Assembly (NCBI GenBank): GCA_009844885.1
Contig: VYAQ01000019.1
Coordinates: forward strand, 1 to 64,000
DNA length: 64,000 bases
From: Gemmatimonadota bacterium
GTDB lineage: Bacteria > Gemmatimonadota > Gemmatimonadetes > Longimicrobiales > Gaopeijiaceae
Direction: 5' to 3'
The notes beneath the pieces are model-generated. The model saw only the letters and a program-made list of their open reading frames with translations, was not told the origin of the DNA and searched no databases. A program made the position numbers and the translations under genes. Numbering within the stretch: position 1 is the stretch's first letter; every line of letters starts with the position of its first letter. Shown here piece by piece: positions 19,606 through 28,435 of this stretch.

Positions 19606-22250
19606 CCTCTTCTGGCCCTGGCCGCTCGCCTTCTGGCCGGCCGCCGGGTCTTCTTCCGCCTGCCGGCTTGAGCCAGGAGCTCGACGGCCTCCTCAAGCGT
19701 CGTGGATTCGGGCTCGCGATCCCTGGGGACACTCGCGTTGACGGTGCCATCGGTGACGTAGGGACCATAACGTCCCTGGAGCAACTCCACTTCGGCACCG
19801 GACGCCGGGTGCTCGCCGAGACGCTTCAGCACGGTCCTTCCCTTCCTCGCGGCCTTCTTCACCGCCAGCCGCGCCAACGCCTCGTCAAGCGTAACCGTAA
19901 AGAGCTGATCGGCCGAGTCCAGACTGCGGTATTCGTTTCCACTCGCGACATAGGGACCGTACCGCCCCAACCCGGCCCTGACCTCTTCGCCGCTCTTCGG
20001 ATCGGTGCCGAGCACCCGTGGAAGCGACAACAGACGCAACGCGTAGTCGAGGGTGACTTCCGACGCATCCACGTCCTTCGGGAGCCCGACCAGCTTCGGC
20101 TTGGCCCCGCCCCTGGTGGCCCGGCCAAGCTGCACATAGGGACCATATGGCCCAACCCGGAGGAGGACCGGCGACTCCGAGACGGGATCCGTGCCGAGCA
20201 GTTCGCCGCTCTGGGCGCGGGCAGCCAGAAGCTCCACGGCCTTGTCAACGGTGAGCTCGTCGATCAGAAGTTCCGCGGGGATCGTCGCTCGCTTTGCGGC
20301 CTCGCCGGCTCCCCTCTCCACGAAGGCGGAATTCCGGCCGATTCTGATCCGGATCTCCTCACCCGTGCCGGGATCGACCCCCAGGGGAATCCTGGGGAAA
20401 TCGATGCGCGGCATGGTGTCGTCGATTTCGCGAGCCAGTCCGGGGTGCCCTCCTTCTCCATTGTAGAAGGCCTCGAGGAATCCAAGGGACTCGGCTTCGC
20501 CCGCTGCTATGTCGTCCAGGGAGTCCTCCATGCGTGCGGTGAAATCCAGGTCGACGTACCTCCCGAAGTGTTGACGCAGCAACCGGACAACGGCCATTCC
20601 GGTATACGTGGGGACCAGGGCGCCGCCCCGCTTCCGCACATAGTCGCGGTCCTGGATCGTAGAGATCGTGGGCGTGTACGTCGACGGTCGCCCGATACCC
20701 TCATCCTCCAGCTTGCGGACCAGCGACGCTTCCGTGTAACGGGGCGGCGGCCTGGTTTCGCGGCGATCCGCTTCGATGGCGCGGAGAACGAGGGCGGAGG
20801 CGGAGGAATCCGTGCCCCGCACGTCCGTGTCCGCAACGACCCTGTCGCCCTCCGACATGGCCGGAAGGATCTGGTCCTTTCGCTTCTCGCCGTAGACCCT
20901 GAGATAGCCCGGGAAGCGAAGTACGGATCCCATGGCCCGAAAGGTGTGATCGGTTCCGTCAATCGTGGCCACCAACTCCACCGAGGTGCGGTCCACCTGT
21001 GCGTCGGCCATCTGCGACGCGACCGTGCGGCTCCAGATCAGCCGGTAAAGGGACAGTTCGTCCGGTCCGAGAAGCCGTTCCAGACTGTCTGGCGTGCGAC
21101 CGATCTCGGTCGGACGAATCCCTTCGTGGGCCTCCTGCGCGATCTTGGATCTGGTCCGGTACCGCCTCGGCCCCTTGTGGTAATCGGCCCCGAACGCCCG
21201 CCTGATGTAGCGGCCGGCATCGCCGAGTGCCTTGTTGGAAAGGGTGACCGAGTCGGTTCTCATGTAGGTGATCAGTCCCTCGCGGTCGCCGCCGCCGAGA
21301 TCGATGCCCTCGTAGAGCCGCTGTGCAACCCGCATCGTTTGCCGGGGCGACATTCGCAGCCGGCCGGCGGCCGCCTGTTGCAGGGTCGATGTGGTGAACG
21401 GCGGCGCCGGCCTCTGTGTGGTGGATTTCTTCGTGACGCGCCGGACCTCCCAGGGAAGGACCGCGGGCGCCGCCGCCACGATCGCTTCGGCCGCCTGCCG
21501 ATCCAGGGACACCACCCTCCGCGATGACGAGAGTGCCCCCGTCGACGGATCGAAGTCCTTGCCCGTGGCCACGCGTCTGTCACCAATGGCCGTCAGCAGA
21601 GCCGAGAATTCCCGGCCGTCCCTGGCCAGCACCGCCTTCGCCCGCCAGTACTCGGACACCGAGAAGCGGCGCCGTTCCTCTTCGCGGTCGACGATGAGCC
21701 GCAAGGCCACACTTTGAACCCGCCCTGCGCTCAGCTTGGTGCGGACCTTCTTCCATAGCACCGGAGAAAGGCTGTACCCGTACAGGCGATCCAGAATGCG
21801 GCGGGCCTCCTGGGCCTGAACCAGCCGCCGATCAACCTTGCGGGGGTTCGCCAGCGCCGACTCGATGGCCGGACGCGTTATCTCGTGAAACGCGATGCGC
21901 CGCACGGGCACGGACGGCTTCAGCACCTCGACCAGATGCCAGCTGATCGACTCGCCCTCACGGTCCTCATCCGTAGCCAGGAGTACCTCGTCGGCGTTCC
22001 GCAGGAGCTTCTTCAGCTCGCGGACATGTCGGCGACTCTCCTCCGGGACGACATAGACGGGCTTGAACCCGTCCTCCACGTTCACCGCCATGCGGCCCCA
22101 ATCCTTGTCGCGGACGGATCCGGGCAGTTCCCTGGCGGAACGTGGCAGGTCCCGGATGTGGCCATAGGATGCGTGAACGCGGTAGTCCGGGCCCAGGAAC
22201 CTCGCAATCGTCTTCGCCTTCGCCGGCGACTCTACAATGACAAGCTTCAC
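19602..22250 (-). CDS. topA: DNA topoisomerase I
   Basis: Type IA topoisomerase that relaxes negative supercoils. The Toprim domain starts at LVIVESPAKAKT, and the catalytic tyrosine is Tyr329 in ITYMRTDS. The C-terminus has three glycine-rich repeats carrying GPYGPYV or GRYGPYV motifs rather than Cys4 zinc ribbons, and ends in a lysine/arginine-rich tail of about 20 residues. Length is 882. The GTG at 22250 overlaps the aroK stop (GTGA) with GGAGGAG upstream. The last codon and stop fall within repeat R3. Confidence 0.96.
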   Translation of the reverse strand: MKLVIVESPAKAKTIARFLGPDYRVHASYGHIRDLPRSARELPGSVRDKDWGRMAVNVEDGFKPVYVVPEESRRHVRELKKLLRNADEVLLATDEDREGESISWHLVEVLKPSVPVRRIAFHEITRPAIESALANPRKVDRRLVQAQEARRILDRLYGYSLSPVLWKKVRTKLSAGRVQSVALRLIVDREEERRRFSVSEYWRAKAVLARDGREFSALLTAIGDRRVATGKDFDPSTGALSSSRRVVSLDRQAAEAIVAAAPAVLPWEVRRVTKKSTTQRPAPPFTTSTLQQAAAGRLRMSPRQTMRVAQRLYEGIDLGGGDREGLITYMRTDSVTLSNKALGDAGRYIRRAFGADYHKGPRRYRTRSKIAQEAHEGIRPTEIGRTPDSLERLLGPDELSLYRLIWSRTVASQMADAQVDRTSVELVATIDGTDHTFRAMGSVLRFPGYLRVYGEKRKDQILPAMSEGDRVVADTDVRGTDSSASALVLRAIEADRRETRPPPRYTEASLVRKLEDEGIGRPSTYTPTISTIQDRDYVRKRGGALVPTYTGMAVVRLLRQHFGRYVDLDFTARMEDSLDDIAAGEAESLGFLEAFYNGEGGHPGLAREIDDTMPRIDFPRIPLGVDPGTGEEIRIRIGRNSAFVERGAGEAAKRATIPAELLIDELTVDKAVELLAARAQSGELLGTDPVSESPVLLRVGPYGPYVQLGRATRGGAKPKLVGLPKDVDASEVTLDYALRLLSLPRVLGTDPKSGEEVRAGLGRYGPYVASGNEYRSLDSADQLFTVTLDEALARLAVKKAARKGRTVLKRLGEHPASGAEVELLQGRYGPYVTDGTVNASVPRDREPESTTLEEAVELLAQAGRRKKTRRPARRRAARARRG

Positions 22251-22828
22251 TCGAACTCCTCCATGTCCGCCCCGCACAAGACCGTTTGTCGCATGATCTC
22301 CCGCACGACCTCTGCGGGCGACCTCTTCTCCGTGTCGATTGTAATGTCACTCCGGCGATAGTGGGCAGTCCGCGTCTGCAGCAGATCCCGGGCTGCCTCG
22401 AGCGGGTCGCCGACATCGAGGAGCGGTCTCGAACGCCGTGCGGCGCGGATTCTGGCCAGCGCGGTTTCGGGCGTTACCTGCAGCCAAACCGCCAACGAGC
22501 GCTTGTCGAGCAGATCCATGTGGCCCGGCTCGGCGGCCCACCCGCCACCTGCGGCCACCACGACCTGGCGGCGGCGCAGGACCCGCCGCCCGGTCCTCGA
22601 CTCCAGTTCCCTGAACCGCTCGACTCCGCGTCCGCGAATCAACTCCGCCACGGACGAGCCCTCCGCACGCTCCACCTCGGCGTCGAGGTCTGTGAAGCGC
22701 CAACCGAGCGTCCTCGCAAGGAGCGGACCCACGGTGGACTTGCCGGCCCCCATGAAGCCGATCAATACGATGCGCTCCACCGATCCGGTCAGGTTCGGCG
22801 TTGCCGAGACCACGGCTGGATCCGGCAT
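22247..22828 (-). CDS. aroK: Shikimate kinase
   Basis: Phosphorylates shikimate with ATP in the chorismate pathway. Walker A is GFMGAGKST near residue 24. The shikimate-binding Asp/Arg segment TDLDAEVE is present, as is the AAGGGW loop of the substrate site. There are 193 residues from the ATG at 22828, which overlaps the aroC stop as TGATG; a GTG one codon earlier is an alternative. It follows aroC, so two consecutive-pathway genes sit together inside the pilus-topA run. Confidence 0.94.
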   Translation of the reverse strand: MPDPAVVSATPNLTGSVERIVLIGFMGAGKSTVGPLLARTLGWRFTDLDAEVERAEGSSVAELIRGRGVERFRELESRTGRRVLRRRQVVVAAGGGWAAEPGHMDLLDKRSLAVWLQVTPETALARIRAARRSRPLLDVGDPLEAARDLLQTRTAHYRRSDITIDTEKRSPAEVVREIMRQTVLCGADMEEFE

Positions 22829-24060
22829 CACCCGTGCTCCGGTCCCCGCTCACGAAAACCGCGGGAGTTGAGGCGATCCAGATACGAATCCAGATTCCGC
22901 CTGAACTCTCCGAGCGAGTCACCGCCGAATTTCTCCAGCATGGCGTCGGCCACCACGAGCGCCACCATGGCCTCGGCTACCACGGCGGCAGCCGGCACCG
23001 CACACACGTCGCTGCGCTCCACCGTGGCATGCCTGGTGGTGCCGTCCCGGAGATCCACGCTTGGCAGCCGGTTGCGGAGCAATGTCGAAATGGGCTTCAT
23101 CGCCCCGCGCACAACGAGGGGCGAGCCCGTGGTGACTCCTCCCTCCAGTCCGCCGGATCGATTGCGGGACCGTCGAAAGCCCCCGGACCGGGTACGGGTG
23201 TCGTCCCGGTAGATCGGATCGTGCACCCGCGAACCTGGCCGGCCCGCGTTGATGAACGCGGGGCCGATCTCCACCCCCTTGATCGCATGAACCGACATCA
23301 CCGCCTGGGCGAGCCGCCCGTCCAGCTTGCGGTCCCACGACACGTAGCTGCCCAGACCCACCGGCAGACCCCTCACCACGACCTCAAAACACCCGCCCAC
23401 GGTGTCTCCCTGCTCCCTGGCCGAGTCGATCGCGGCGATCATCCCGGTCTCCGCGGTCTTGTCGAGGGTCCGTACCGGAGAGCCGTCGGAGACGCCGTTG
23501 AGGTCCGCCGGAAGCTCCTCGGGCACCTGGGCCTCCACGTCCCCAATACGTGTCACGTGGCTTCCGACGGTTGCCCCAACCTCCCTCAGGAGCACGCGCG
23601 CCACGGCTCCGCACGCCACCCGTGCGGCAGTCTCGCGCGCGGACGCACGCTCAAGCACATCTCTCGCGTCCCGCCTGTCGTACTTCAGAACACCCGCCAG
23701 ATCGGCGTGACCCGGTCGCGGCAGGTACACCGGACGCAGGGCCTTGGGATTGCCTTCCGGATCCGGCGCCTCGTGAGCCATGGCGGTGGTCCAGTTCTCC
23801 CAGTCGCGGTTCCAGATCACCATTGAGAGCGGTGAGCCCAGCGTGGAGCCCAGGCGCAGGCCGGACATGATCTCCACGCGGTCGGACTCGATCTGCATGC
23901 GGCGTCCCCTGCCGTAGCCGCCCTGTCGGCGGGTCAACTCCGGGTCGATGTCCCGGGCGGAATCGAGGGGGACTCCGGCAGGAAACCCCTCCAGTACGGC
24001 GACGAGGCCGCGACCATGGGACTCTCCGGCGGTATGGAAGGAAATGTGATCCAGAGGCAT
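22828..24060 (-). CDS. aroC: Chorismate synthase
   Basis: Final step of the shikimate pathway: converts EPSP to chorismate using reduced FMN. The signature TAGESHGRGLVAVLEGFPAG near the N-terminus, the RRQGGYGRGRRM segment, SARETAARVACGA and the C-terminal GTTRHATVERSDVCAVPAA are all recognisable. The ATG at 24060 puts ten residues before AGESHG as is usual in the family (410 residues). An ATG at 24120 would add 20 residues. Neither has a clear Shine-Dalgarno. It lies 78 bp after pilQ. Confidence 0.93.
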   Translation of the reverse strand: MPLDHISFHTAGESHGRGLVAVLEGFPAGVPLDSARDIDPELTRRQGGYGRGRRMQIESDRVEIMSGLRLGSTLGSPLSMVIWNRDWENWTTAMAHEAPDPEGNPKALRPVYLPRPGHADLAGVLKYDRRDARDVLERASARETAARVACGAVARVLLREVGATVGSHVTRIGDVEAQVPEELPADLNGVSDGSPVRTLDKTAETGMIAAIDSAREQGDTVGGCFEVVVRGLPVGLGSYVSWDRKLDGRLAQAVMSVHAIKGVEIGPAFINAGRPGSRVHDPIYRDDTRTRSGGFRRSRNRSGGLEGGVTTGSPLVVRGAMKPISTLLRNRLPSVDLRDGTTRHATVERSDVCAVPAAAVVAEAMVALVVADAMLEKFGGDSLGEFRRNLDSYLDRLNSRGFRERGPEHG

Positions 24061-24138
24061 GTGGGAGATGAACAGAGGGTGTGCTTGGGTCCCGGCACCC
24101 GACACTGGCCGGATGTCCATAGATAGCGCAGGGTCCGG

Positions 24139-25551
24139 TTACGGGGAAGCCGCACGTACAATCGTGGGAGTGACGAGGATCAGGAGGTCGCGGCGGGTCG
24201 TGGACTCCCGGCGCGTGCGGAAGAGCCGCCCCACGAGCGGCAGGTCCATCAACAGGGGGATGCCCGAGCGCACTTCCCCCGTCTCGTCGACGGTCAGGCC
24301 TCCGATCACCACGGTCTCGCCGTCCCTCACCAGTACCCGCGACTCGGCCTTCTGCCGGCGGAAGATCAGGCCCACATCGGACGGAGCGAGGTCGGCCGAG
24401 GAACGTTCGGCCGCGAGGTCGAGCATGATCTCGTCGGCGTCGGTGATCCGGGGAGTGACCTCGAGGATCACGCCGGTCTCCTTGTAGTCCACCGTGGCCA
24501 CGGGCACCGTGCTCCGGGTCCCCGCGGCCCCGTTGGCCTGAAGTTGCGCCCCGGCGTCGATCACCCTGACCGGAGTCTCCTCCCCGACCACGATTCTCGC
24601 GGTGCGGTTGTCGATCACCCGAACCGAGGGCTGCGCCTCCACATCCGTCAGCTGCGCCGCTTCCAGGGCATCGATGAATCCCACGAGGGTGCTTCGCCCG
24701 ATCACGAGCGAGGTGAGCAGCGACAGGGTGGGGTTGGCGACCCGGTTGGTCGCGTTGCCAAGAGCCGCGAGCGAGTTTCCGCCGAGCGAGACTACGTCGG
24801 TCCCGGCTTCGGTCTGCCTCTCCCCGGCCGAGATGACCCCGTCTCCATCGGCGTCCACGATGCCGGGAACAAGGAGGTTGAGCTGGTTCCCCCGGGTGTC
24901 CTTGAGGTCGTATGTGATCCCGAACCCCGCGAGTCCAGAACGGTTGACGAAGATGATCTTGGCGGCGATATCCACCTGGCGTGCGCGCACATCGAGATCG
25001 CTCACGAGGCGGCGAGCCGACTCCACGACCCGCGGGATGTCGCTGACTACGAGCGCGTTGCTCGCTGTGCTCACCGAAACGCGGCCGCGGTCGCTCAGGA
25101 TGGCCGCGATCAGGTCCTGCAGTTCGAGTGCGTCTCCATATCGCACGGTCAGAGCCTCGGTGACGATGGGCAGCACGGCCTCCCGTTCGAACGCTCGCCG
25201 CATGTCCTGTACGAGGATGATCCCGCTCTCCTGTTCGTACGCGACTAGACCGTACGCCCCGAGGAGCGCATCAAGCGCAACGTTCCAGGGCTGATCCCGA
25301 ATCTCTGCCGACACGAGTCGGTCCAGACCGGTACCGGGGACGATCGAGCGGTCAGCGAACTCGGCGAAGGTGAAGAGCACCTCGCGGATCGGAGCCTCGT
25401 CGAAGAACACCGAGATTGGTCGGCCCAGCTCCTCCGTGGAGAGCTCGGACAACGGAACGGCCTGGCCGTTGACCTCCGCCGCGGCACCCGCACCCATGCA
25501 AGCGAACATCGCGAGGCGCGTGAGCGCCATTTGGATCCGCCCCGAATTCAT
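24139..25551 (-). CDS. pilQ: Type IV pilus secretin PilQ (short form)
   Basis: Outer-membrane secretin through which the pilus emerges. The 470 residues have a signal peptide (about 1-30), an STN-like domain (45-115), one N1/NolW-type domain (130-190) and the secretin barrel, which ends in a VPLVGRLF-like motif and LLILVTPTIV. No AMIN domains are present, so it is shorter than proteobacterial PilQ. Residues 233-244 read DADGDGVISAGE, a perfect EF-hand calcium loop inserted early in the secretin domain. It overlaps pilP by ATGA and closes pilMNOPQ. Confidence 0.9.
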   Translation of the reverse strand: MNSGRIQMALTRLAMFACMGAGAAAEVNGQAVPLSELSTEELGRPISVFFDEAPIREVLFTFAEFADRSIVPGTGLDRLVSAEIRDQPWNVALDALLGAYGLVAYEQESGIILVQDMRRAFEREAVLPIVTEALTVRYGDALELQDLIAAILSDRGRVSVSTASNALVVSDIPRVVESARRLVSDLDVRARQVDIAAKIIFVNRSGLAGFGITYDLKDTRGNQLNLLVPGIVDADGDGVISAGERQTEAGTDVVSLGGNSLAALGNATNRVANPTLSLLTSLVIGRSTLVGFIDALEAAQLTDVEAQPSVRVIDNRTARIVVGEETPVRVIDAGAQLQANGAAGTRSTVPVATVDYKETGVILEVTPRITDADEIMLDLAAERSSADLAPSDVGLIFRRQKAESRVLVRDGETVVIGGLTVDETGEVRSGIPLLMDLPLVGRLFRTRRESTTRRDLLILVTPTIVRAASP

Positions 25552-26102
25552 GTTCCCGTTCTCCCGGTGGCCCGCGGAATCTCGAGGATACGTCTGGTGA
25601 CTCCTCCCGGATCTGACACGTCGACGACAACCCGCCGATGCAGCACCTGCACTATCCGCAAGGGTCCCAGCGCATCGCCCGTGCGCAGCCGATGCGTGGA
25701 CGGTTCGAACGGACCGGGCCCCACGGCACCAAAGCCGCCACCCGGGACCGTCCCGGTGCGAAGCACGACGAGGCTGTAGCCCGGAATCTCGTGGTGAATG
25801 ATCCCCAGAACCTCGAGACCGGCGAACGCGCCGCCGTCCACCCCAGCTTCTGCGCGAGGCTGAAACGGGTCTCTCCTCCCATGCCGATGATACGTGAATC
25901 TCTCACGCTCAAGCAGCAGTCTTCCCGGGAGATTCGATCCGTCACCGCTGCTTTCGTGGTCCGGACGCACGGCGCTGGCCTCGACCGGGATACGCGGGTT
26001 CGGCGCAGCACACCCGCCGACCGCGACCAGGAGCGCCAGGAGGCGTGACGTACCGTGTGGACGATTTCGGGGGATGGTCCCGCGCATTGATTGCCTGGTC
26101 AT
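25548..26102 (-). CDS. pilP: Type IV pilus assembly lipoprotein PilP
   Basis: Inner-membrane lipoprotein that links the PilNO dimer to the secretin. It has 184 residues with lipobox LLVAVGGC (Cys31) and the PilP hallmark RRDPFQP ahead of a compact beta domain (LEVLGIIHHEIPGYSLVVL to the end). It has a long N-terminus before the signal peptide, where an internal ATG five codons downstream is a possible start. ATGA overlaps with both pilO and pilQ support the assignment. Confidence 0.85.
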   Translation of the reverse strand: MTRQSMRGTIPRNRPHGTSRLLALLVAVGGCAAPNPRIPVEASAVRPDHESSGDGSNLPGRLLLERERFTYHRHGRRDPFQPRAEAGVDGGAFAGLEVLGIIHHEIPGYSLVVLRTGTVPGGGFGAVGPGPFEPSTHRLRTGDALGPLRIVQVLHRRVVVDVSDPGGVTRRILEIPRATGRTGT

Positions 26103-26722
26103 GCGTCGTCTCTCCCGGATTCCGTGGCGGCTTGTCGTGGTGCGTTGCCTTGCTCGGGCCTGGCTGCGTACGTCCTGATGCGCAAGAGAGCCTTCACGTT
26201 CCCATCGTGCGGCTGAAGGCCATCCGGTGCGGCGGCGGGGACGATCGTCACGACCTCCGGAACGAGAATTCGTTCCAGGGACGCGACGTCGGTAAGGAAA
26301 CTCGCAACCGCGTGATAGTTTCCCAGTATTTCCATCTCGTAGCTCCAGTGGTCGTAAAACAGTCCGTGCTGAATCGGCTGGGGACGCATCCGGATGACCT
26401 CGACACCGGACCCACCCTCGGCGCCGGAGAGCGATTCAAGAAGCGCGGATACCTGTCGGTCGGACGGCACAAGCGTCTCAAGGCGCCGGAGTTGCGTGAG
26501 ATAGTGTGACACCCTTCGCTCCAGCAGCCCCTGCTCCGCCGCGTTGGCTTCGGCCTCGACGTTGTCGGCTTCCAGACGTCGGAGTCGGGCTTCCTGCGTC
26601 TCCACAAGCCGTGCACGCGGCGCGTGGACGTAGGTGTAGACGAAATAGACGCCCGAAGCGGCCAGAAACGCGACGAGAACCGCGCTCTTCCTGGCCCGGT
26701 CATGGGGGAGCCACCTCACCAT
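26099..26722 (-). CDS. pilO: Type IV pilus alignment protein PilO
   Basis: Bitopic inner-membrane protein that dimerises with PilN. The 207 residues have a short cytoplasmic N-terminus, one transmembrane segment (about 13-31), a charged coiled coil (32-80) and a ferredoxin-like periplasmic domain ending near IVPAAAPDG. It overlaps pilN by 7 nt and pilP by 4 nt. Identification rests on topology and gene order more than on motifs. Confidence 0.85.
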   Translation of the reverse strand: MVRWLPHDRARKSAVLVAFLAASGVYFVYTYVHAPRARLVETQEARLRRLEADNVEAEANAAEQGLLERRVSHYLTQLRRLETLVPSDRQVSALLESLSGAEGGSGVEVIRMRPQPIQHGLFYDHWSYEMEILGNYHAVASFLTDVASLERILVPEVVTIVPAAAPDGLQPHDGNVKALLRIRTYAARPEQGNAPRQAATESGRDDA

Positions 26723-27372
26723 GCGGCCGTATCGGCCAGCGAAACCAGTTCGATCAGCTCGGGATCGGGGATCGCGTGCTCGGCCTCGAATGCGAATCCG
26801 TAGAGTTCCTCGGAATCATCGGACAGTGGCCGTTCAATGCGTTCCGAGTTGATGAGCCGAACGCCACGGATGAATGGCGAGGCTTCCATTCGATTCCAGA
26901 AGCGGGTCAACGCAACGCCACCTTGTGCCCTGCCCTCGATGTGCAGCAGGACCCCTCCCTCGGGCGATGTCGCGCGGGCCAGCCGCGTGAGCCAGGCTTC
27001 CCGGGACAGCGCGCCCGCGATCTCATCCATCAGGTGCGGCCAGACGTAGCGCTGTGCATCCATTTCAAGGACGAGCCGAAGCCGTTCAGCTATGGAATCA
27101 CGCCGCGCCTCCAGTACGTGGACGGCTTCGGCCGCTGCGGCGATCCGCAGTGAATCGCGGACGGCCGCCTCCATGCGTCCGGCCATCCCCGCCGCATCCT
27201 GTCGCGATGCCGTGAACAGGTTGACTACGGTGACCAGCGCGGCAAACAGAACAACTGTCGATCCGATCATCCACCCATCCCGCGGAAGGATTCGCTTGAA
27301 TCTCCACGGCGCGGCCTTTTCCGTGCTGGAGCGACGACCCCTGCGTTCTCCGAGCAGATCGACTTCGATCAC
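26716..27372 (-). CDS. pilN: Type IV pilus assembly protein PilN
   Basis: Inner-membrane partner of PilO; its N-terminal cytoplasmic motif binds PilM. The GTG at 27372 gives the expected beginning MIEVDLLG and has GGAGG nine bases upstream; a TTG seven codons earlier, directly after the pilM stop, is less likely. The 218 residues contain one transmembrane helix (about 35-52), a coiled coil and a ferredoxin-like domain. The conserved N-terminal IxxxLL motif fits PilM binding. Confidence 0.86.
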   Translation of the reverse strand: MIEVDLLGERRGRRSSTEKAAPWRFKRILPRDGWMIGSTVVLFAALVTVVNLFTASRQDAAGMAGRMEAAVRDSLRIAAAAEAVHVLEARRDSIAERLRLVLEMDAQRYVWPHLMDEIAGALSREAWLTRLARATSPEGGVLLHIEGRAQGGVALTRFWNRMEASPFIRGVRLINSERIERPLSDDSEELYGFAFEAEHAIPDPELIELVSLADTAAW

Positions 27373-27393
27373 CGTTCTGCGCCTCCGTCCCAA

Positions 27394-28431
27394 TCAGGTC
27401 GTCCGCAGGGCGAGACCGATGGCGAGCCCCAGCATCGGAGCCGCCTGATCGAGCGCCCAGTGGGCCGCAACGCCTGGACGGATCTGGACACGCCTACATG
27501 GGTTCGCCAGGCGCGTCTCCACCTTGACTCGCCTCGCCACGTAGTCCGCAAGACCCGGGATGCAAGCACCTCCCCCGCTCATGTACACCCTTCCGATCCC
27601 CCTCTGCGGTGAGCGCGTGGTGATCACCTCGGACGCCCGCTCGACACCGGTCACGACGTGTCCGGCAACCGTGTCCACGACACTCGCGAGTTCGGTGCCG
27701 TACTGCCGATGCCGAAGGGCCTGCTCGGCCTCGGAGCGCGTCAGACCGCGCGCTCGCCGCAACCGATCCAGGATCCATCCCAGGCCAAACGGAAGGCCCT
27801 TCGCGAACACCGGCACTCCGTCGTCAACGATGTTGACGCTGGTGACCTCGTGTCCGACGTTGACGAGCGTTGCCATTCCGTCCGCAGCCTCCGGGTGGTT
27901 ATGCAACAGCATGTTGTGTAACGCCAGAGCTTCGACGTCGATCAGAGACACGCCCAGCCCCGCACCGCCCAGCAGCGCAACCCGAGCCTCGACCCGCTCC
28001 CGTTTTGCCGCCACCAGCAACACGTCCGCGGATCCGTCGTCGGGGTCGGTTCCAAGCACGTGATGGTCGAGCCGTATCTCTCTGAGATCGAACGGAATAT
28101 GGTGTTCCGCTTCGCGACGCACCGCCTCGCCCTTGGGCGCCCCGGACGGAGACGGCATGCTCAGGATCTTTATGAAGACATCGTGGCCGCCAAGGGCCGT
28201 GACGACTTCGGCCGTTCCGGCGGGCAGGGTCTCACCGAGTTTCTGCACCAATGCCCGCAGGCGCCCCGGCCCGGTAACCTCGCCATCGGTCATGGCGCCC
28301 GGTGGAACCGGTGTGACAGCGACCCTGGTGAGTTCGGGTGTGTCCCCTCCGTGATCAACCTCCACGAGCTTGGCGAAGGCGCTTCCAATGTCGAGACCCA
28401 CGGTCTTCCGCTTGCGTCTGAACACGGCCAT
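27394..28431 (-). CDS. pilM: Type IV pilus assembly ATPase-fold protein PilM
   Basis: Cytoplasmic actin-fold protein (345 residues) that joins PilN to the pilus motors. The phosphate-1 loop VGLDIGSAFAKLVEV is at about 11-25, and AEHHIPFDL plus the C-terminal MSGGGACIPGLADY are conserved in the family. It is the first of pilMNOPQ and starts 4 nt after the preceding minor pilin gene, tying the minor pilins and alignment complex into one transcript. Confidence 0.92.
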   Translation of the reverse strand: MAVFRRKRKTVGLDIGSAFAKLVEVDHGGDTPELTRVAVTPVPPGAMTDGEVTGPGRLRALVQKLGETLPAGTAEVVTALGGHDVFIKILSMPSPSGAPKGEAVRREAEHHIPFDLREIRLDHHVLGTDPDDGSADVLLVAAKRERVEARVALLGGAGLGVSLIDVEALALHNMLLHNHPEAADGMATLVNVGHEVTSVNIVDDGVPVFAKGLPFGLGWILDRLRRARGLTRSEAEQALRHRQYGTELASVVDTVAGHVVTGVERASEVITTRSPQRGIGRVYMSGGGACIPGLADYVARRVKVETRLANPCRRVQIRPGVAAHWALDQAAPMLGLAIGLALRTT

Positions 28432-28435
28432 GGCG

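Noticed and set aside
19437-21527. 696-codon open frame on the + strand opposite topA
   Set aside because: Shadow of topA in a GC-rich genome; Arg/Gly/Pro-rich translation, no domain, and topA is certain.
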